A stretch of 64,000 nucleotides of DNA from NCBI GenBank assembly GCA_002710685.1, contig PALD01000037.1:62001-126000 (forward strand), given 5' to 3'. A program made the translations under genes and the position numbers. This DNA is from Cytophagaceae bacterium. Lineage in GTDB: Bacteria; Bacteroidota; Bacteroidia; Flavobacteriales; Flavobacteriaceae. Positions 9,158 to 17,082 of this stretch are shown piece after piece (the stretch's first letter is position 1; each line of letters opens with the position of its first letter). A model generated the notes under the pieces. It was given only the letters and a program-made list of their open reading frames with translations, ran no database searches and was not told the DNA's origin.

Positions 9158-9427
9158 TCAATCTTTTTCTTCAATCCTGGCATCTGCATCCTTTGACTTT
9201 TTTACCTTCTTGACCCGGGTTATCCCCAGTATGGTGTTTACCGCCTTGACTACAAAGGCCCTTTCTGCAATGGCACCTGTGATGTTTGCAATAAATGAAA
9301 CAGGAGATAAACTTTCTTTTACGTTATTGAAATCAAGTTTAATCTGCTCCCTATCTATTTGATTTTGAAGCTTCTTTATTTGTAAATCCCTATCTATTTC
9401 TTCAAAATTTCTATAGAATTTCATCAT
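9158..9427 (-). CDS. Small DUF6327-like protein of the YtxH/holin operon
   Basis: An 89-residue protein whose N-terminal half is a charged helix (FEEIDRDLQIKKLQNQI) of the type I recall in flavobacterial DUF6327 proteins, with an amphipathic middle (about residues 42-72) and a Lys/Asp/Glu-rich tail. Its start overlaps the upstream holin-family gene by 17 bases, so the two are translationally linked. The three-gene set YtxH, holin-like and this protein recurs in flavobacteria and may be related to envelope or stress physiology, but I know of no tested function. The DUF number is from memory of the family pattern, not a search. Confidence 0.7.
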   Translation of the reverse strand: MMKFYRNFEEIDRDLQIKKLQNQIDREQIKLDFNNVKESLSPVSFIANITGAIAERAFVVKAVNTILGITRVKKVKKSKDADARIEEKD

Positions 9428-9845
9428 CGGTCTCTGTACGTTGTTGAATTTTATGGAGGTGTTCCCTGCGCTTTTGTGCGCTGGGCAGTTCTTCGTTCAT
9501 TTTAAAGAAAGACCTGGAAGTTCCCTTTAAAATCTTTTGCTGTATAAACGGTCTTCCCGCCACCATGAAGATGATGAGCACGATTAAATAAATACCCGCA
9601 ACGATAAAGAAGCCAACGCTATCACTGTCCATGGCATCACCTATGACAATTGCAAGCCCTATGGATAAAAAAGCAAGTATGATTAAAAAAATGACGCCCA
9701 TGATCACCATGTTCGTCACTTTTATTATTGATTTTACCCCTTTCTTGAATATAAAGAGCTTGTAATACTCAACCGTACTATCAAGATATGATTTTACATC
9801 ATCAGAGAGTGCGTCTAGCTTGTCAGTTACTTTTCCAAATGCCAT
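9411..9845 (-). CDS. Phage holin family (Phage_holin_3_6-like) membrane protein
   Basis: A 144-residue protein with two adjacent membrane helices (about residues 44-66 and 74-98) separated by a short polar turn, an N-terminal amphipathic helix and a basic C-terminal helix. This matches the PF07332 putative Actinobacteriota/Bacteroidota holin-III superfamily. Despite the name there is no phage gene nearby: in Bacteroidota this family is chromosomal and pairs with a YtxH protein, as here. The gene starts 12 bases after the YtxH gene ends and overlaps the next small gene by 17 bases, so the three form one operon. Confidence 0.85.
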   Translation of the reverse strand: MAFGKVTDKLDALSDDVKSYLDSTVEYYKLFIFKKGVKSIIKVTNMVIMGVIFLIILAFLSIGLAIVIGDAMDSDSVGFFIVAGIYLIVLIIFMVAGRPFIQQKILKGTSRSFFKMNEELPSAQKRREHLHKIQQRTETDDEIL

Positions 9846-9857
9846 TAATTGATTGTT

Positions 9858-10238
9858 CTAGGCTGTTTTTACCGGTGTGCCTTTGGGCTTAGGGGTTTCT
9901 ACTTCCTCAATTTTGTGACCCAGCTTAGCGTTCTTTTGCCTTAGGTCCTCTAGTTTTTTTTCCATTGCTACGATGATGTCGTCAGCTTTCTCGCTTGCGG
10001 CACTAAGGGTAGCTTCTAGTTTTTTATCAAATGTTTTCTTGGCATGTGATGCAGACTCACTCAAGCTCTCTGTGGTCTCCTTGACTTGCTTGTCAAACCT
10101 TTTTTTGGCATCCTTGGCCCCTTTTGAGATTTTCTTACGGGTCTTGTCCCCACTTTCTGGAGCATATAAAAGTCCTAGTCCTGCTCCTATTGCAGCACCC
10201 GTGATCAAAGCTAAAATTGTATTTCCTGTTTTAGACAT
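9858..10238 (-). CDS. YtxH domain-containing protein
   Basis: The 126-residue protein begins MSKTGNTILALITGAAIGAG, a glycine-rich membrane anchor followed by LYAPESGDKTRKKI, the YtxH (PF12732) hallmark. The rest is a long Lys/Ala/Glu amphipathic helix and a Pro/Lys tail. YtxH proteins are small, often stress-induced, membrane-anchored and of unknown biochemical function. I start the gene at the ATG at 10238: an in-frame start 11 codons further out falls inside the -7 box at 10269-10276. It is the first gene of a three-gene operon with the holin-like and DUF6327-like genes. Confidence 0.9.
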   Translation of the reverse strand: MSKTGNTILALITGAAIGAGLGLLYAPESGDKTRKKISKGAKDAKKRFDKQVKETTESLSESASHAKKTFDKKLEATLSAASEKADDIIVAMEKKLEDLRQKNAKLGHKIEEVETPKPKGTPVKTA

Positions 10239-10268
10239 GGTGATTGTTTTAAGTAAAATTTTGATATT

Positions 10269-10276
10269 CAAATATA
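10269..10276 (-). promoter_or_regulatory. -7 box of the YtxH operon promoter
   Basis: TATATTTG on the minus strand, 31 bases upstream of the YtxH ATG; it fits TAnnTTTG. No clear -33 TTG is seen. Confidence 0.5.
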
Positions 10277-10365
10277 CAGGTACTACGCCTCTAACTGCGT
10301 TAATAACCGGTTAATAAAATGATTATCAACCTTAAATAAATGCTAAAAGTGATTTAGCCCAGAAC

Positions 10366-12396
10366 TTAAAATGCCTGTAGGGATTCTTGCAGGAGTTCAT
10401 TACCCGTCTCCCTGATTTTGGCAATAAACACACCTACTTCAGGAGAGTTTTTATCGGCCTTGCCCTCCCCCACCAGTACCTTGAGCGTCTCAAGTGTGGC
10501 GAGCAAGGTGCCTATTTTTTTTGCCGAGGTCTCAAAAAGCGGCCTCAACTCTTCATAATCCACCTCTTTTGCCCATTCCTGTATGTTTGCCACGGCATTG
10601 ATTCTCTTTTCATCGGGTAGTTGACCCAGTTTCTTCCCCACTTTTTTTATTTCGCTCAAAGCGGAAACATTTCTTTGCTGAGGCTGTTTTTGAGGCTGTT
10701 GTTTGGGCTTTTCGGTGGTTTTTGAGGCTACCTTGGCCCAGGTATCCCTAAGTCCCACCGTGCGGTTAAAAACAAGCTTATCGCTTGTACTCTCCTTATC
10801 AACATTAAAATAACCCATTCTCTGAAACTGAAAAAGCTCCATGGGTTTGGCTTGTGCCAGTGAGGGCTCTAGGTAACCGGTGATTACTTCAAGCGAGTTG
10901 GGATTAAGGAATTCCATGAAGTCCTTTTCTTTGTCACCGTCTGGAGATTCATGGCTAAAGAGGCGGTCATATAACCTTATTTCTGCCGCCATTGCATGTT
11001 TAACGCTTACCCAGTGCAATGTGCCCTTGACCTTGCGCATGCTCTCCTGGGTACCGCTGCCACTGCGTGACTCTGGGTCATATGAGCAATGGATGACGGT
11101 GATGTTTCCCTTTTCATCCTTTTCTACAGATTCTCCCTTGATGATGTAGGCGTTTTTAAGCCTTACTTCCTTACCCAGAGATAGCCTAAAGTATTTTCTG
11201 TTTGCTTCTTCCTTAAAGTCTTCCCGTTCTATATAAAGCTCTTTGCTAAAAGGCACTTTTCTGGATCCGGCCGCCTCATCTTCGGGGTTGTTTTCGGCTT
11301 CAAGCCATTCTTCTTCCCCTTCAGGATAATTGTCAATTATCAATTTTACAGGGTCGAGTACTGCCATCACACGGGGTGCGGTCTTGTTTAGATCTTCGCG
11401 TACATGAAACTCCAATAAAGATACGTCAATGATGTTATCGCGTTTTGCAACACCTACGGCATCTATAAAATTACGTATGGCGGCGGGGGTGTACCCTCTT
11501 CTTCTTATTCCAGAAATAGTGGGCATCCTAGGATCATCCCATCCAGAAACAATACCTTCTTGAACAAGTTTTAACAACTTGCGCTTGCTCATAATGGTAT
11601 AGCTCAGGTTAAGGCGGGCAAATTCCCGTTGTTTTGGCTTTAAGCCACCTTCATAAACCTCGTCCTTGAACCAGTCATATAGCGGCCTGTGAGGTTTAAA
11701 CTCCAGAGAGCATAGACTATGGCTCACCTGTTCAACATAATCACTCTCGCCATGTGCCCAGTCATACATGGGGTAGATGCACCATGCATCCTGGGTACGG
11801 TGATGGGCCTTGTGCATGACGCGGTACATGATGGGATCGCGCATCAACATATTGGGCGATTGCATATCTATCTTGGCACGAAGTACGTGGACACCTTCGG
11901 GAAATTCCCCGTTTTTCATTTTTTCAAAAAGATCCAGGTTTTCTTCAACACTCCTGTTGCGATAGGGGCTATTGGTACCGGGTTCTGTGGGGGTTCCCTT
12001 TTGTTCGGCCATGGCTTCACTGTCCTGCGAATCTATATAGGCCTTTCCTTCCTTAATCAATTTAATGGCCCAGTCATATAACTGCTCAAAATAATCTGAA
12101 GAATAACAGACCTTGTCCCATTTAAAACCCAACCAGGCAATATCTTCCTGTATGGCATCTACATATTCCTGTTCTTCCTTACTGGGGTTTGTATCATCAA
12201 ACCTAAGGTTTACAGGAGCATTGTACCTCTCCCCCAGCCCAAAATTGATACAGATGGCCTTACAGTGACCTATGTGTAGATAACCATTGGGCTCTGGTGG
12301 AAAACGAAATCTTAGATCTTCAACCTTATATCCATTGGCAAGATCTTCTTCAACAATCTGCTCCAGGAAATTAAGTGCCTTATATTCTTCTGCCAT
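10366..12396 (-). CDS. glnS: Glutamine--tRNA ligase with C-terminal extension
   Basis: Class I synthetase that charges tRNA-Gln. HIGH motif PEPNGYLHIGHCK lies at about residues 32-44, and the second signature as MSKRKLL near residue 271. The catalytic and anticodon-binding beta-barrel domains end near residue 562 (GLRDTWAK). After that comes a Lys/Pro/Gln-rich linker (KPKQQPQKQPQQ) and about 100 helical residues not present in the 554-residue E. coli enzyme. NCBI names some long bacterial forms GlnRS/YqeY-domain fusions; the tail here does not look like classic YqeY to me by eye, so I leave it unnamed. The gene is monocistronic in appearance, with a TAATTTTG box upstream. Confidence 0.96.
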   Translation of the reverse strand: MAEEYKALNFLEQIVEEDLANGYKVEDLRFRFPPEPNGYLHIGHCKAICINFGLGERYNAPVNLRFDDTNPSKEEQEYVDAIQEDIAWLGFKWDKVCYSSDYFEQLYDWAIKLIKEGKAYIDSQDSEAMAEQKGTPTEPGTNSPYRNRSVEENLDLFEKMKNGEFPEGVHVLRAKIDMQSPNMLMRDPIMYRVMHKAHHRTQDAWCIYPMYDWAHGESDYVEQVSHSLCSLEFKPHRPLYDWFKDEVYEGGLKPKQREFARLNLSYTIMSKRKLLKLVQEGIVSGWDDPRMPTISGIRRRGYTPAAIRNFIDAVGVAKRDNIIDVSLLEFHVREDLNKTAPRVMAVLDPVKLIIDNYPEGEEEWLEAENNPEDEAAGSRKVPFSKELYIEREDFKEEANRKYFRLSLGKEVRLKNAYIIKGESVEKDEKGNITVIHCSYDPESRSGSGTQESMRKVKGTLHWVSVKHAMAAEIRLYDRLFSHESPDGDKEKDFMEFLNPNSLEVITGYLEPSLAQAKPMELFQFQRMGYFNVDKESTSDKLVFNRTVGLRDTWAKVASKTTEKPKQQPQKQPQQRNVSALSEIKKVGKKLGQLPDEKRINAVANIQEWAKEVDYEELRPLFETSAKKIGTLLATLETLKVLVGEGKADKNSPEVGVFIAKIRETGNELLQESLQAF

Positions 12397-12415
12397 GATG
12401 CGTTTAAATAAGGGG

Positions 12416-12423
12416 CAAAATTA
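12416..12423 (-). promoter_or_regulatory. -7 box of the glnS promoter
   Basis: TAATTTTG on the minus strand, 20 bases upstream of the glnS ATG, fits TAnnTTTG. Confidence 0.5.
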
Positions 12424-12483
12424 CTAAAAATAGATATGGTCAAACATGTATTGTACAGCTATTTATTTAGCAGGCTATTGATG

Positions 12484-12491
12484 TATCTTTG
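12484..12491 (+). promoter_or_regulatory. -7 box of the folB promoter
   Basis: TATCTTTG lies only 8 bases before the folB ATG at 12499. This implies a nearly leaderless message and rules out the longer frame opening at 12436. Confidence 0.5.
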
Positions 12492-12498
12492 TAGCGCA

Positions 12499-12855
12499 AT
12501 GGGAATTATCAAACTTAACGATATCAAGGTATATGCCTATCACGGCTGCCTTATAGAAGAAGGTCAAATAGGCTCTGAGTATCGCGTGGACCTCTTGGTA
12601 AGGGCCAACCTTGCCGAGGCGGCCATCACAGACAAGCTCGCGGACACGGTAGATTATGTGCACCTCAATAAAATAGTAAAAGAAGAAATGGCCATAAGGA
12701 GCAAGCTTCTTGAGACGGTTTGCCGCAGGATTCTTGACAGGGCTTTCGCCGAAATTGAATCTTTGACAGAAGCCACCGTGGAGGTTAGTAAGATCAATCC
12801 TCCCATAGGGGGTGATGTGGCTTCTGTAAGTGTTGCACTGAGCAAATCAAGATAA
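12499..12855 (+). CDS. folB: Dihydroneopterin aldolase
   Basis: FolB cleaves 7,8-dihydroneopterin to 6-hydroxymethyl-dihydropterin and glycolaldehyde in folate synthesis. The 118-residue protein starts MGIIKLNDIKVYAYHG, with the conserved YAYHGC and EEGQIGSEYRVDL segments near the N-terminus, and the KINPPIGG motif near residue 97, which in the family contributes to pterin binding. The chosen ATG at 12499 matches the family start; the extra 21 codons of the longer frame contain the promoter box. No other folate gene is adjacent. A tRNA-Cys gene with its own promoter follows. Confidence 0.95.
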   Translation: MGIIKLNDIKVYAYHGCLIEEGQIGSEYRVDLLVRANLAEAAITDKLADTVDYVHLNKIVKEEMAIRSKLLETVCRRILDRAFAEIESLTEATVEVSKINPPIGGDVASVSVALSKSR

Positions 12856-12859
12856 GTCT

Positions 12860-12888
12860 TTGAGAACCGAAGAATTTGCTTAAATTTG
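12860..12888 (+). promoter_or_regulatory. Promoter of tRNA-Cys (TTG-N18-TAAATTTG)
   Basis: TTG at 12860-12862 and TAAATTTG at 12881-12888 are separated by 18 bases, a full match to the Bacteroidota -33/-7 promoter. The tRNA starts 17 bases after the -7 box. Confidence 0.8.
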
Positions 12889-12904
12889 CCCTCCCAATTG
12901 ATAG

Positions 12905-12975
12905 GGTGTCGTGGCCGAGTGGCTAGGCAGTGGTCTGCAACACCACGTACAGCGGTTCGAATCCGCTCGACACCT
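12905..12975 (+). tRNA. tRNA-Cys (anticodon GCA)
   Basis: The acceptor arms GGTGTCG and CGACACC pair fully, with U as discriminator base, the identity element for cysteine. The D-arm GCCG...GGC, the anticodon stem GTGGT/ACCAC with loop CTGCAAC (anticodon GCA) and the T-arm AGCGG-TTCGAAT-CCGCT are all present. The 3' CCA is not encoded. Total length is 71 bases. Confidence 0.97.
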
Positions 12976-12984
12976 CAAGTACTT

Positions 12985-13020
12985 AAAGCCTTTCATCTTA
13001 TGAAGGGCTTTTTTATTTTT
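12985..13020 (+). terminator. Intrinsic terminator after tRNA-Cys
   Basis: AGCCTTTCAT and ATGAAGGGCT pair (one G-T) around a CTT loop, followed by TTTTTTATTTTTT. The T-tract reaches the stop codon of the convergent exporter gene. Confidence 0.88.
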
Positions 13021-13742
13021 TAAGCAGAATCATCATTGCTGCCCAATATTTGATATTCGCTAAGTTCTGGGGTGACCTCTTCTATCTTGTTTTCAATCAT
13101 GTTAGCTTCTGATGGAAAAAGCCCTTTGAAGATAAACACGGCTCCAAAGACCATCATTGCTATGCTTATGCCTTTTTTGAATAGCATGACACGTTTTGGC
13201 GTAAGCCTGCTCCTCAAACGTTTTGCAAGCAACATCTTAAAGACATCGATGATGAGATACGTGGCTAAAATACTGGCAAAAAAGAAGAAAATACGTTCTG
13301 GGTCCATATCTAGGGTAGGGCCGGCAAACAATAACATGCCCAGCCAAAACCCCAAAACCCCAATGTTGATAAAGTTGAGCAGAAAACCCTTGAGCAACAG
13401 GCCCAGGTAGTTGCGGCGGCTCATGATTACCGTGGGGTGCTGTGTTTCATCAATGGATATCTTGTTAGCCTTGAGATAGGATATGACGCCATAGGTAGCC
13501 AAGAGCATCCCGCCAAAAATAAACAGGCCGGGATCGTTCTTGATGTTTACAAGTATCCTGTTTGTGCTAAAGTATGCAATGCAGATAAAGAATACATCTG
13601 CGGTGATGACACCTATATCAAAAATCAAGGCTGCCCTGAACCCTTTTAAAGCAGCGGTTTCCAGCAGGACAAAAAATACGGGTCCTACCATGAAAGCCAA
13701 TAAAAAACCTAAAGGGATTGCAGCTGAAAGATCTTGAAGCAT
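13020..13742 (-). CDS. LysE family amino-acid exporter-like membrane protein
   Basis: A 240-residue integral membrane protein with about six hydrophobic helices. The N-terminus (LSAAIPLGFLLAFMVGPVFFVLLETAALKG region) carries the GPxxFxxLxxAxxxG-type signature of LysE/RhtB translocators. Members export amino acids or other small metabolites; the substrate cannot be told from sequence. The C-terminal 30 residues are soluble and acidic. It faces the tRNA-Cys terminator, and has its own TAAATTTG box upstream. The DUF2807 gene upstream on the same strand ends 47 bases before its start. Confidence 0.88.
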   Translation of the reverse strand: MLQDLSAAIPLGFLLAFMVGPVFFVLLETAALKGFRAALIFDIGVITADVFFICIAYFSTNRILVNIKNDPGLFIFGGMLLATYGVISYLKANKISIDETQHPTVIMSRRNYLGLLLKGFLLNFINIGVLGFWLGMLLFAGPTLDMDPERIFFFFASILATYLIIDVFKMLLAKRLRSRLTPKRVMLFKKGISIAMMVFGAVFIFKGLFPSEANMIENKIEEVTPELSEYQILGSNDDSA

Positions 13743-13764
13743 GCGGGAAATTAAGTGTTTCCCA

Positions 13765-13772
13765 CAAATTTA
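13765..13772 (-). promoter_or_regulatory. -7 box upstream of the LysE-family gene
   Basis: TAAATTTG on the minus strand, 23 bases before the start codon. Confidence 0.45.
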
Positions 13773-13789
13773 GCTAAACATAGTCAAAA

Positions 13790-14461
13790 TTAACGCATTT
13801 CCTTGACGTTACCTCCTATGAATTTGTTTTGACGTATCTCTTGCGGCTTGCCATAAACATAGACATCACCTCCTGCCCTGATCTTGATGTCGGCAAGTTT
13901 TGATGCGTTGATGTCAGCTTCTCCACCGGCCTGAATCCTTATTTTTGTGGTTTCGGTCTCAAAATCCTTGCCCATGAACACCCCCCCGGTGTTAAGCTCT
14001 ATCTCTTGTTTTTCTGCACTGCCATTTGCCTGTATCACGCCACCGGTGACGGCTCTAAGTTTTACTTCACCTACTTTTAAACCTGCATTTACCCGGGCGC
14101 CTTCTTGTGTGCGTATCTCAATTTCATTTTGCTCTATGAGCTCATTGGCCACGATAAGTGAACCTTCATTGCCATCAATGATGTCCAGGTCAGTGTAATG
14201 CACTTCTACAAAGGTCTTGTCACCATCAAAACTGTTTTCAAATTCCATACGTATCTTAAGTACACCATCTTTGTTGACCACTACGATATCATCAATATCC
14301 TGACCTGATAGCACGACCTTGTTTTCATCACTCTTTACAAGTTTTACGGTCATGCGGTCATAAACTTTTACTTCATGAAAGTCCCCTACTTCTTGTGTTC
14401 GGGGATTTTGGGCTATGGCCAAAGCGCTTATGAAAAATATGAGGATTGCAAATGGTTTCAT
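13790..14461 (-). CDS. DUF2807 (GIN domain) secreted protein
   Basis: A 223-residue exported protein: a signal peptide (MKPFAILIFFISALAIAQ) is followed by a repetitive beta-structure with regularly spaced hydrophobic and glycine residues (residues 40-215), as in the head-GIN/DUF2807 family (PF10988) of Bacteroidota, predicted to form a right-handed beta-helix or adhesin-like solenoid. Function is not established. I start at the ATG at 14461, since the longer frame begins with TTG and would push the signal peptide inward. The gene follows rnr on the same strand after 66 bases. Confidence 0.85.
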   Translation of the reverse strand: MKPFAILIFFISALAIAQNPRTQEVGDFHEVKVYDRMTVKLVKSDENKVVLSGQDIDDIVVVNKDGVLKIRMEFENSFDGDKTFVEVHYTDLDIIDGNEGSLIVANELIEQNEIEIRTQEGARVNAGLKVGEVKLRAVTGGVIQANGSAEKQEIELNTGGVFMGKDFETETTKIRIQAGGEADINASKLADIKIRAGGDVYVYGKPQEIRQNKFIGGNVKEMR

Positions 14462-14527
14462 GATAGAAGTTTTGATTTTCAATTTAATGACAATAAAAAA
14501 GTAGAGGTGTTACAGTTTTTATAAAAA

Positions 14528-16732
14528 TCAATTATCTACCTCTTCCCTAGTGCCCACTAAGGTAAAGTCGAGGTGTTTTTTGACCAGGTCAGCTTCTTTT
14601 ACCTTTACATAGACTTCATCGCCCAGGGTAATTACTTTTTTTGATTTGCGCCCCACGATGGCAAATTCATCTGGGTCAAAGTCATAATGATCACCCTTGA
14701 TATCACGCAGGCGTATCATGCCCTCACATTTATTATCTATGATCTCCACATAGATCCCCCATTCTGTAACGCCAGAAATCACCCCAAGGAAAACCTCATC
14801 CTTATGGTCTTGCATAAACTTGACCTGCATGTATTTTATAGAATCCCTTTCGGCACTCGTAGCAAAATATTCTTGGTCGCTACTGTGCTTGCATTTTTCT
14901 GAATATTCTTCTTCACTTACTGATTTGCCACCATCAAGATAATGTTGCAATAGCCTGTGTACCATAACATCAGGATACCTACGGATAGGAGAGGTAAAAT
15001 GGGTGTAGTAGTCAAACGCCAGCCCATAATGGCCTATGTTATCTGTACTATAGACGGCCTTGCTCATCGTCCTTATGGCAAGGGTGTCGATAAGGTTTTG
15101 CTCTTTTTTACCAGATACATCACTCAACAGGGTGTTGAGGGAGGTTGTTACTGATTTTCTATCCTTCAAATTCATTTTATACCCAAAACGACCGGCAATG
15201 TTTTGAAGTGCGGCCAGTTTTTCATCATTGGGTTCATCGTGAATACGGTAGACAAATGTTTTCTTGGGTGTTTGCTTCCCGATGAATTCGGCTACTTTTT
15301 TATTTGCCAGGAGCATGAATTCTTCTATGAGCTTATTGGCATCTTTTGAGGTTTTAAAATAAACTCCCGTAGGTTCATTGTTATCATCTAGGTCAAATTT
15401 TACTTCAACCTTGTCAAATGAAAGGGCCCCGTTCTTCATGCGCTGGTTACGCAGTATCTTGGCCAGCCTATCCAGTTCAAGCGTGGCCTTGACAATGGCG
15501 GGATTAACCTCATATTCTTTCCCCGTAAGGGAAATACCCGCAGGAATAACACCGTTACCGCTCTCTATGACCTGTTGGGCTTCTTCATAGGCAAAGCGTG
15601 CATCACTGTATGTAACAGTCCTACCAAACCATTGATCTTTTACCTTAGCTGTTTTGTTATCTATCTCAAATACGGCCGAAAAGGTATATTTTTCTTCATT
15701 GGGCCTTAATGAACAGGCATTGTTTGATAATACTTCGGGTAACATGGGCACGACCCTATCTACCAGGTAGATGGATGTTGCCCTTTCATAAGCTTCATCA
15801 TCAAGTAGGGTTCCTGGTTGTAGATAGTGTGAAACATCTGCGATGTGGATACCCACTTCATAATTACCGTTATCAAGGATCTTAAAGCTTAATGCATCAT
15901 CAAAATCCTTTGCATCCTTGGGATCTATGGTAAAGGTGAGCGTATCGCGCATGTCCCTACGCTTAGCTATTTCTTCAGGTTGTATCGTGGTATCCAGTTT
16001 ATTTGCATAGCGCTCTACTTCATCAGGAAACTCGGTAGGCAGGCCATACTGGGCCAGGATAGAAAAAATCTCAGTATTGTGTTCTCCCGGTTTACCCAGT
16101 ACTTTGAGCACGGTACCAAATGGCGAATCTGCCTTTTCTGGCCAGTCTTCAATCTTTACCAGTACCTTGTCACCATCTTGTGCATCTCCTATCTTCTTTT
16201 TAGGTACAAAGATATCTGTGTGCATCTTGCCCTCACTTGAGGTGTTGACAAAGGCAAAATTCTTTTGTATCTGGATAACGCCCACAAATTCTTCGGTCTT
16301 TCTCTTGATTATCCTTACAACCTCGCCTTCATGCTTCTTGCTCCTTCTTTGTTTATAGATATACACTTCAACTTCATCACCGTTCAGGGCCTTGTTCATG
16401 TTAGATGCCGGGATATAGATGTCATTCTCCATGCCTTCTACGATGACATAGCCGCCACCTCTTGAAGATACATCCATGATACCCTGGTGATAATGTCTGG
16501 TATCATCAATAAAATACTGTCCCCTTCCCTTTTCTTCTATTTGTTTTTTGGCAAATAACTGCGATAGTTCCTTGACGATTTGATTCCTGCTGTTAGGATC
16601 GTTTACATTAAGTTCAGCGGCAATCTGCTTATGGTTAAAGGTCTTACCTGGGTGAGCTTGTAGAATCTGTAAAATTTTTTTTGAAAAATCTGCAATTTTT
16701 GTGTTTGCCCTACGTCTTTTATTTCTCGGCAT
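14528..16732 (-). CDS. rnr: Ribonuclease R
   Basis: RNase R is a processive 3'-5' exoribonuclease that degrades structured RNA and takes part in rRNA and tmRNA quality control. At 734 residues it shows a helix-turn-helix N-terminus (HKQIAAELNVNDPNSRNQI, about 40-58), cold-shock domains, the RNB catalytic core with the metal-binding aspartates in IDPKDAKDFDDALSF (about 272-286), the SPIRRYPDVMVHRLL segment (about 590) and a C-terminal S1 domain. The ATG at 16732 is the only sensible start. It is the last gene before the AT-rich region I propose as origin, and is transcribed away from it. Confidence 0.98.
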   Translation of the reverse strand: MPRNKRRRANTKIADFSKKILQILQAHPGKTFNHKQIAAELNVNDPNSRNQIVKELSQLFAKKQIEEKGRGQYFIDDTRHYHQGIMDVSSRGGGYVIVEGMENDIYIPASNMNKALNGDEVEVYIYKQRRSKKHEGEVVRIIKRKTEEFVGVIQIQKNFAFVNTSSEGKMHTDIFVPKKKIGDAQDGDKVLVKIEDWPEKADSPFGTVLKVLGKPGEHNTEIFSILAQYGLPTEFPDEVERYANKLDTTIQPEEIAKRRDMRDTLTFTIDPKDAKDFDDALSFKILDNGNYEVGIHIADVSHYLQPGTLLDDEAYERATSIYLVDRVVPMLPEVLSNNACSLRPNEEKYTFSAVFEIDNKTAKVKDQWFGRTVTYSDARFAYEEAQQVIESGNGVIPAGISLTGKEYEVNPAIVKATLELDRLAKILRNQRMKNGALSFDKVEVKFDLDDNNEPTGVYFKTSKDANKLIEEFMLLANKKVAEFIGKQTPKKTFVYRIHDEPNDEKLAALQNIAGRFGYKMNLKDRKSVTTSLNTLLSDVSGKKEQNLIDTLAIRTMSKAVYSTDNIGHYGLAFDYYTHFTSPIRRYPDVMVHRLLQHYLDGGKSVSEEEYSEKCKHSSDQEYFATSAERDSIKYMQVKFMQDHKDEVFLGVISGVTEWGIYVEIIDNKCEGMIRLRDIKGDHYDFDPDEFAIVGRKSKKVITLGDEVYVKVKEADLVKKHLDFTLVGTREEVDN

Positions 16733-16807
16733 TAAGTTGTTTCTATAATTAAGCCCTAAAATTAGGTGTATTAAACGAGACGAAATGCTGTTTAGGGTTA
16801 AGTTTTA

Positions 16808-16822
16808 TTGGCTTAAAGCCAA
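16808..16822. repeat. Dispersed palindrome, copy with arms TTGGCTT/AAGCCAA
   Basis: A 15-base odd palindrome centred on A, intergenic between rnr and the small membrane-protein ORF. Confidence 0.65.
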
Positions 16823-16862
16823 AAGGAAAACTAAAACGTTAAAATATTTAACATATTAATGC

Positions 16863-16891
16863 TTGCGATTCTTAAATTTATCTTAAATTTG
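16863..16891 (+). promoter_or_regulatory. Promoter TTG-N18-TAAATTTG for the small ORF
   Basis: TTG at 16863-16865 and TAAATTTG at 16884-16891 are 18 bases apart, a full consensus match. The -7 box overlaps a tandem repeat of TCTTAAATTT (11-base period). The first start codon downstream is the ATG at 16936. Confidence 0.75.
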
Positions 16892-16935
16892 TACCGTCAA
16901 AAGATAAGTTTGTATAACGTAAAATCTTGAACGAC

Positions 16936-17082
16936 ATGAAATTTACCTTGAATTGGTCCAGGTTTTTCACACTTCTCTTTATTCTTATCTTCATAACTGG
17001 ATTCCTTATAGTCATTCTTGAAATCAACAATGTTTTTGACGAGGCTAATCTTGAATTAATTCCTTCTAAAGGAACACTTTAG
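16936..17082 (+). CDS. Small single-pass membrane protein, 48 residues
   Basis: The ORF encodes MKFTLNWSRFF, then a hydrophobic helix at about residues 10-29 and a short acidic tail ending ...PSKGTL. It has a consensus promoter 45 bases upstream and a stop TAG at 17080-17082, and lies between rnr and the putative origin. I do not recognise a family. The strong promoter and the clear positive-inside helix with a charged tail suggest it is expressed; homologues in other flavobacteria at the same place would confirm it. Confidence 0.6.
   Translation: MKFTLNWSRFFTLLFILIFITGFLIVILEINNVFDEANLELIPSKGTL

Noticed and set aside
9411..9845. Possible prophage remnant because of a holin-family gene
   Set aside because: No other phage genes; this family is chromosomal in Bacteroidota and forms an operon with YtxH.
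12743..12754. Possible palindrome copy in folB (CTTTCGCCGAAA)
   Set aside because: Lacks one arm base and encodes the ordinary FAEIE residues; likewise weak matches at 1052, 6724, 13194, 37411, 43924 and 45471 were not counted.
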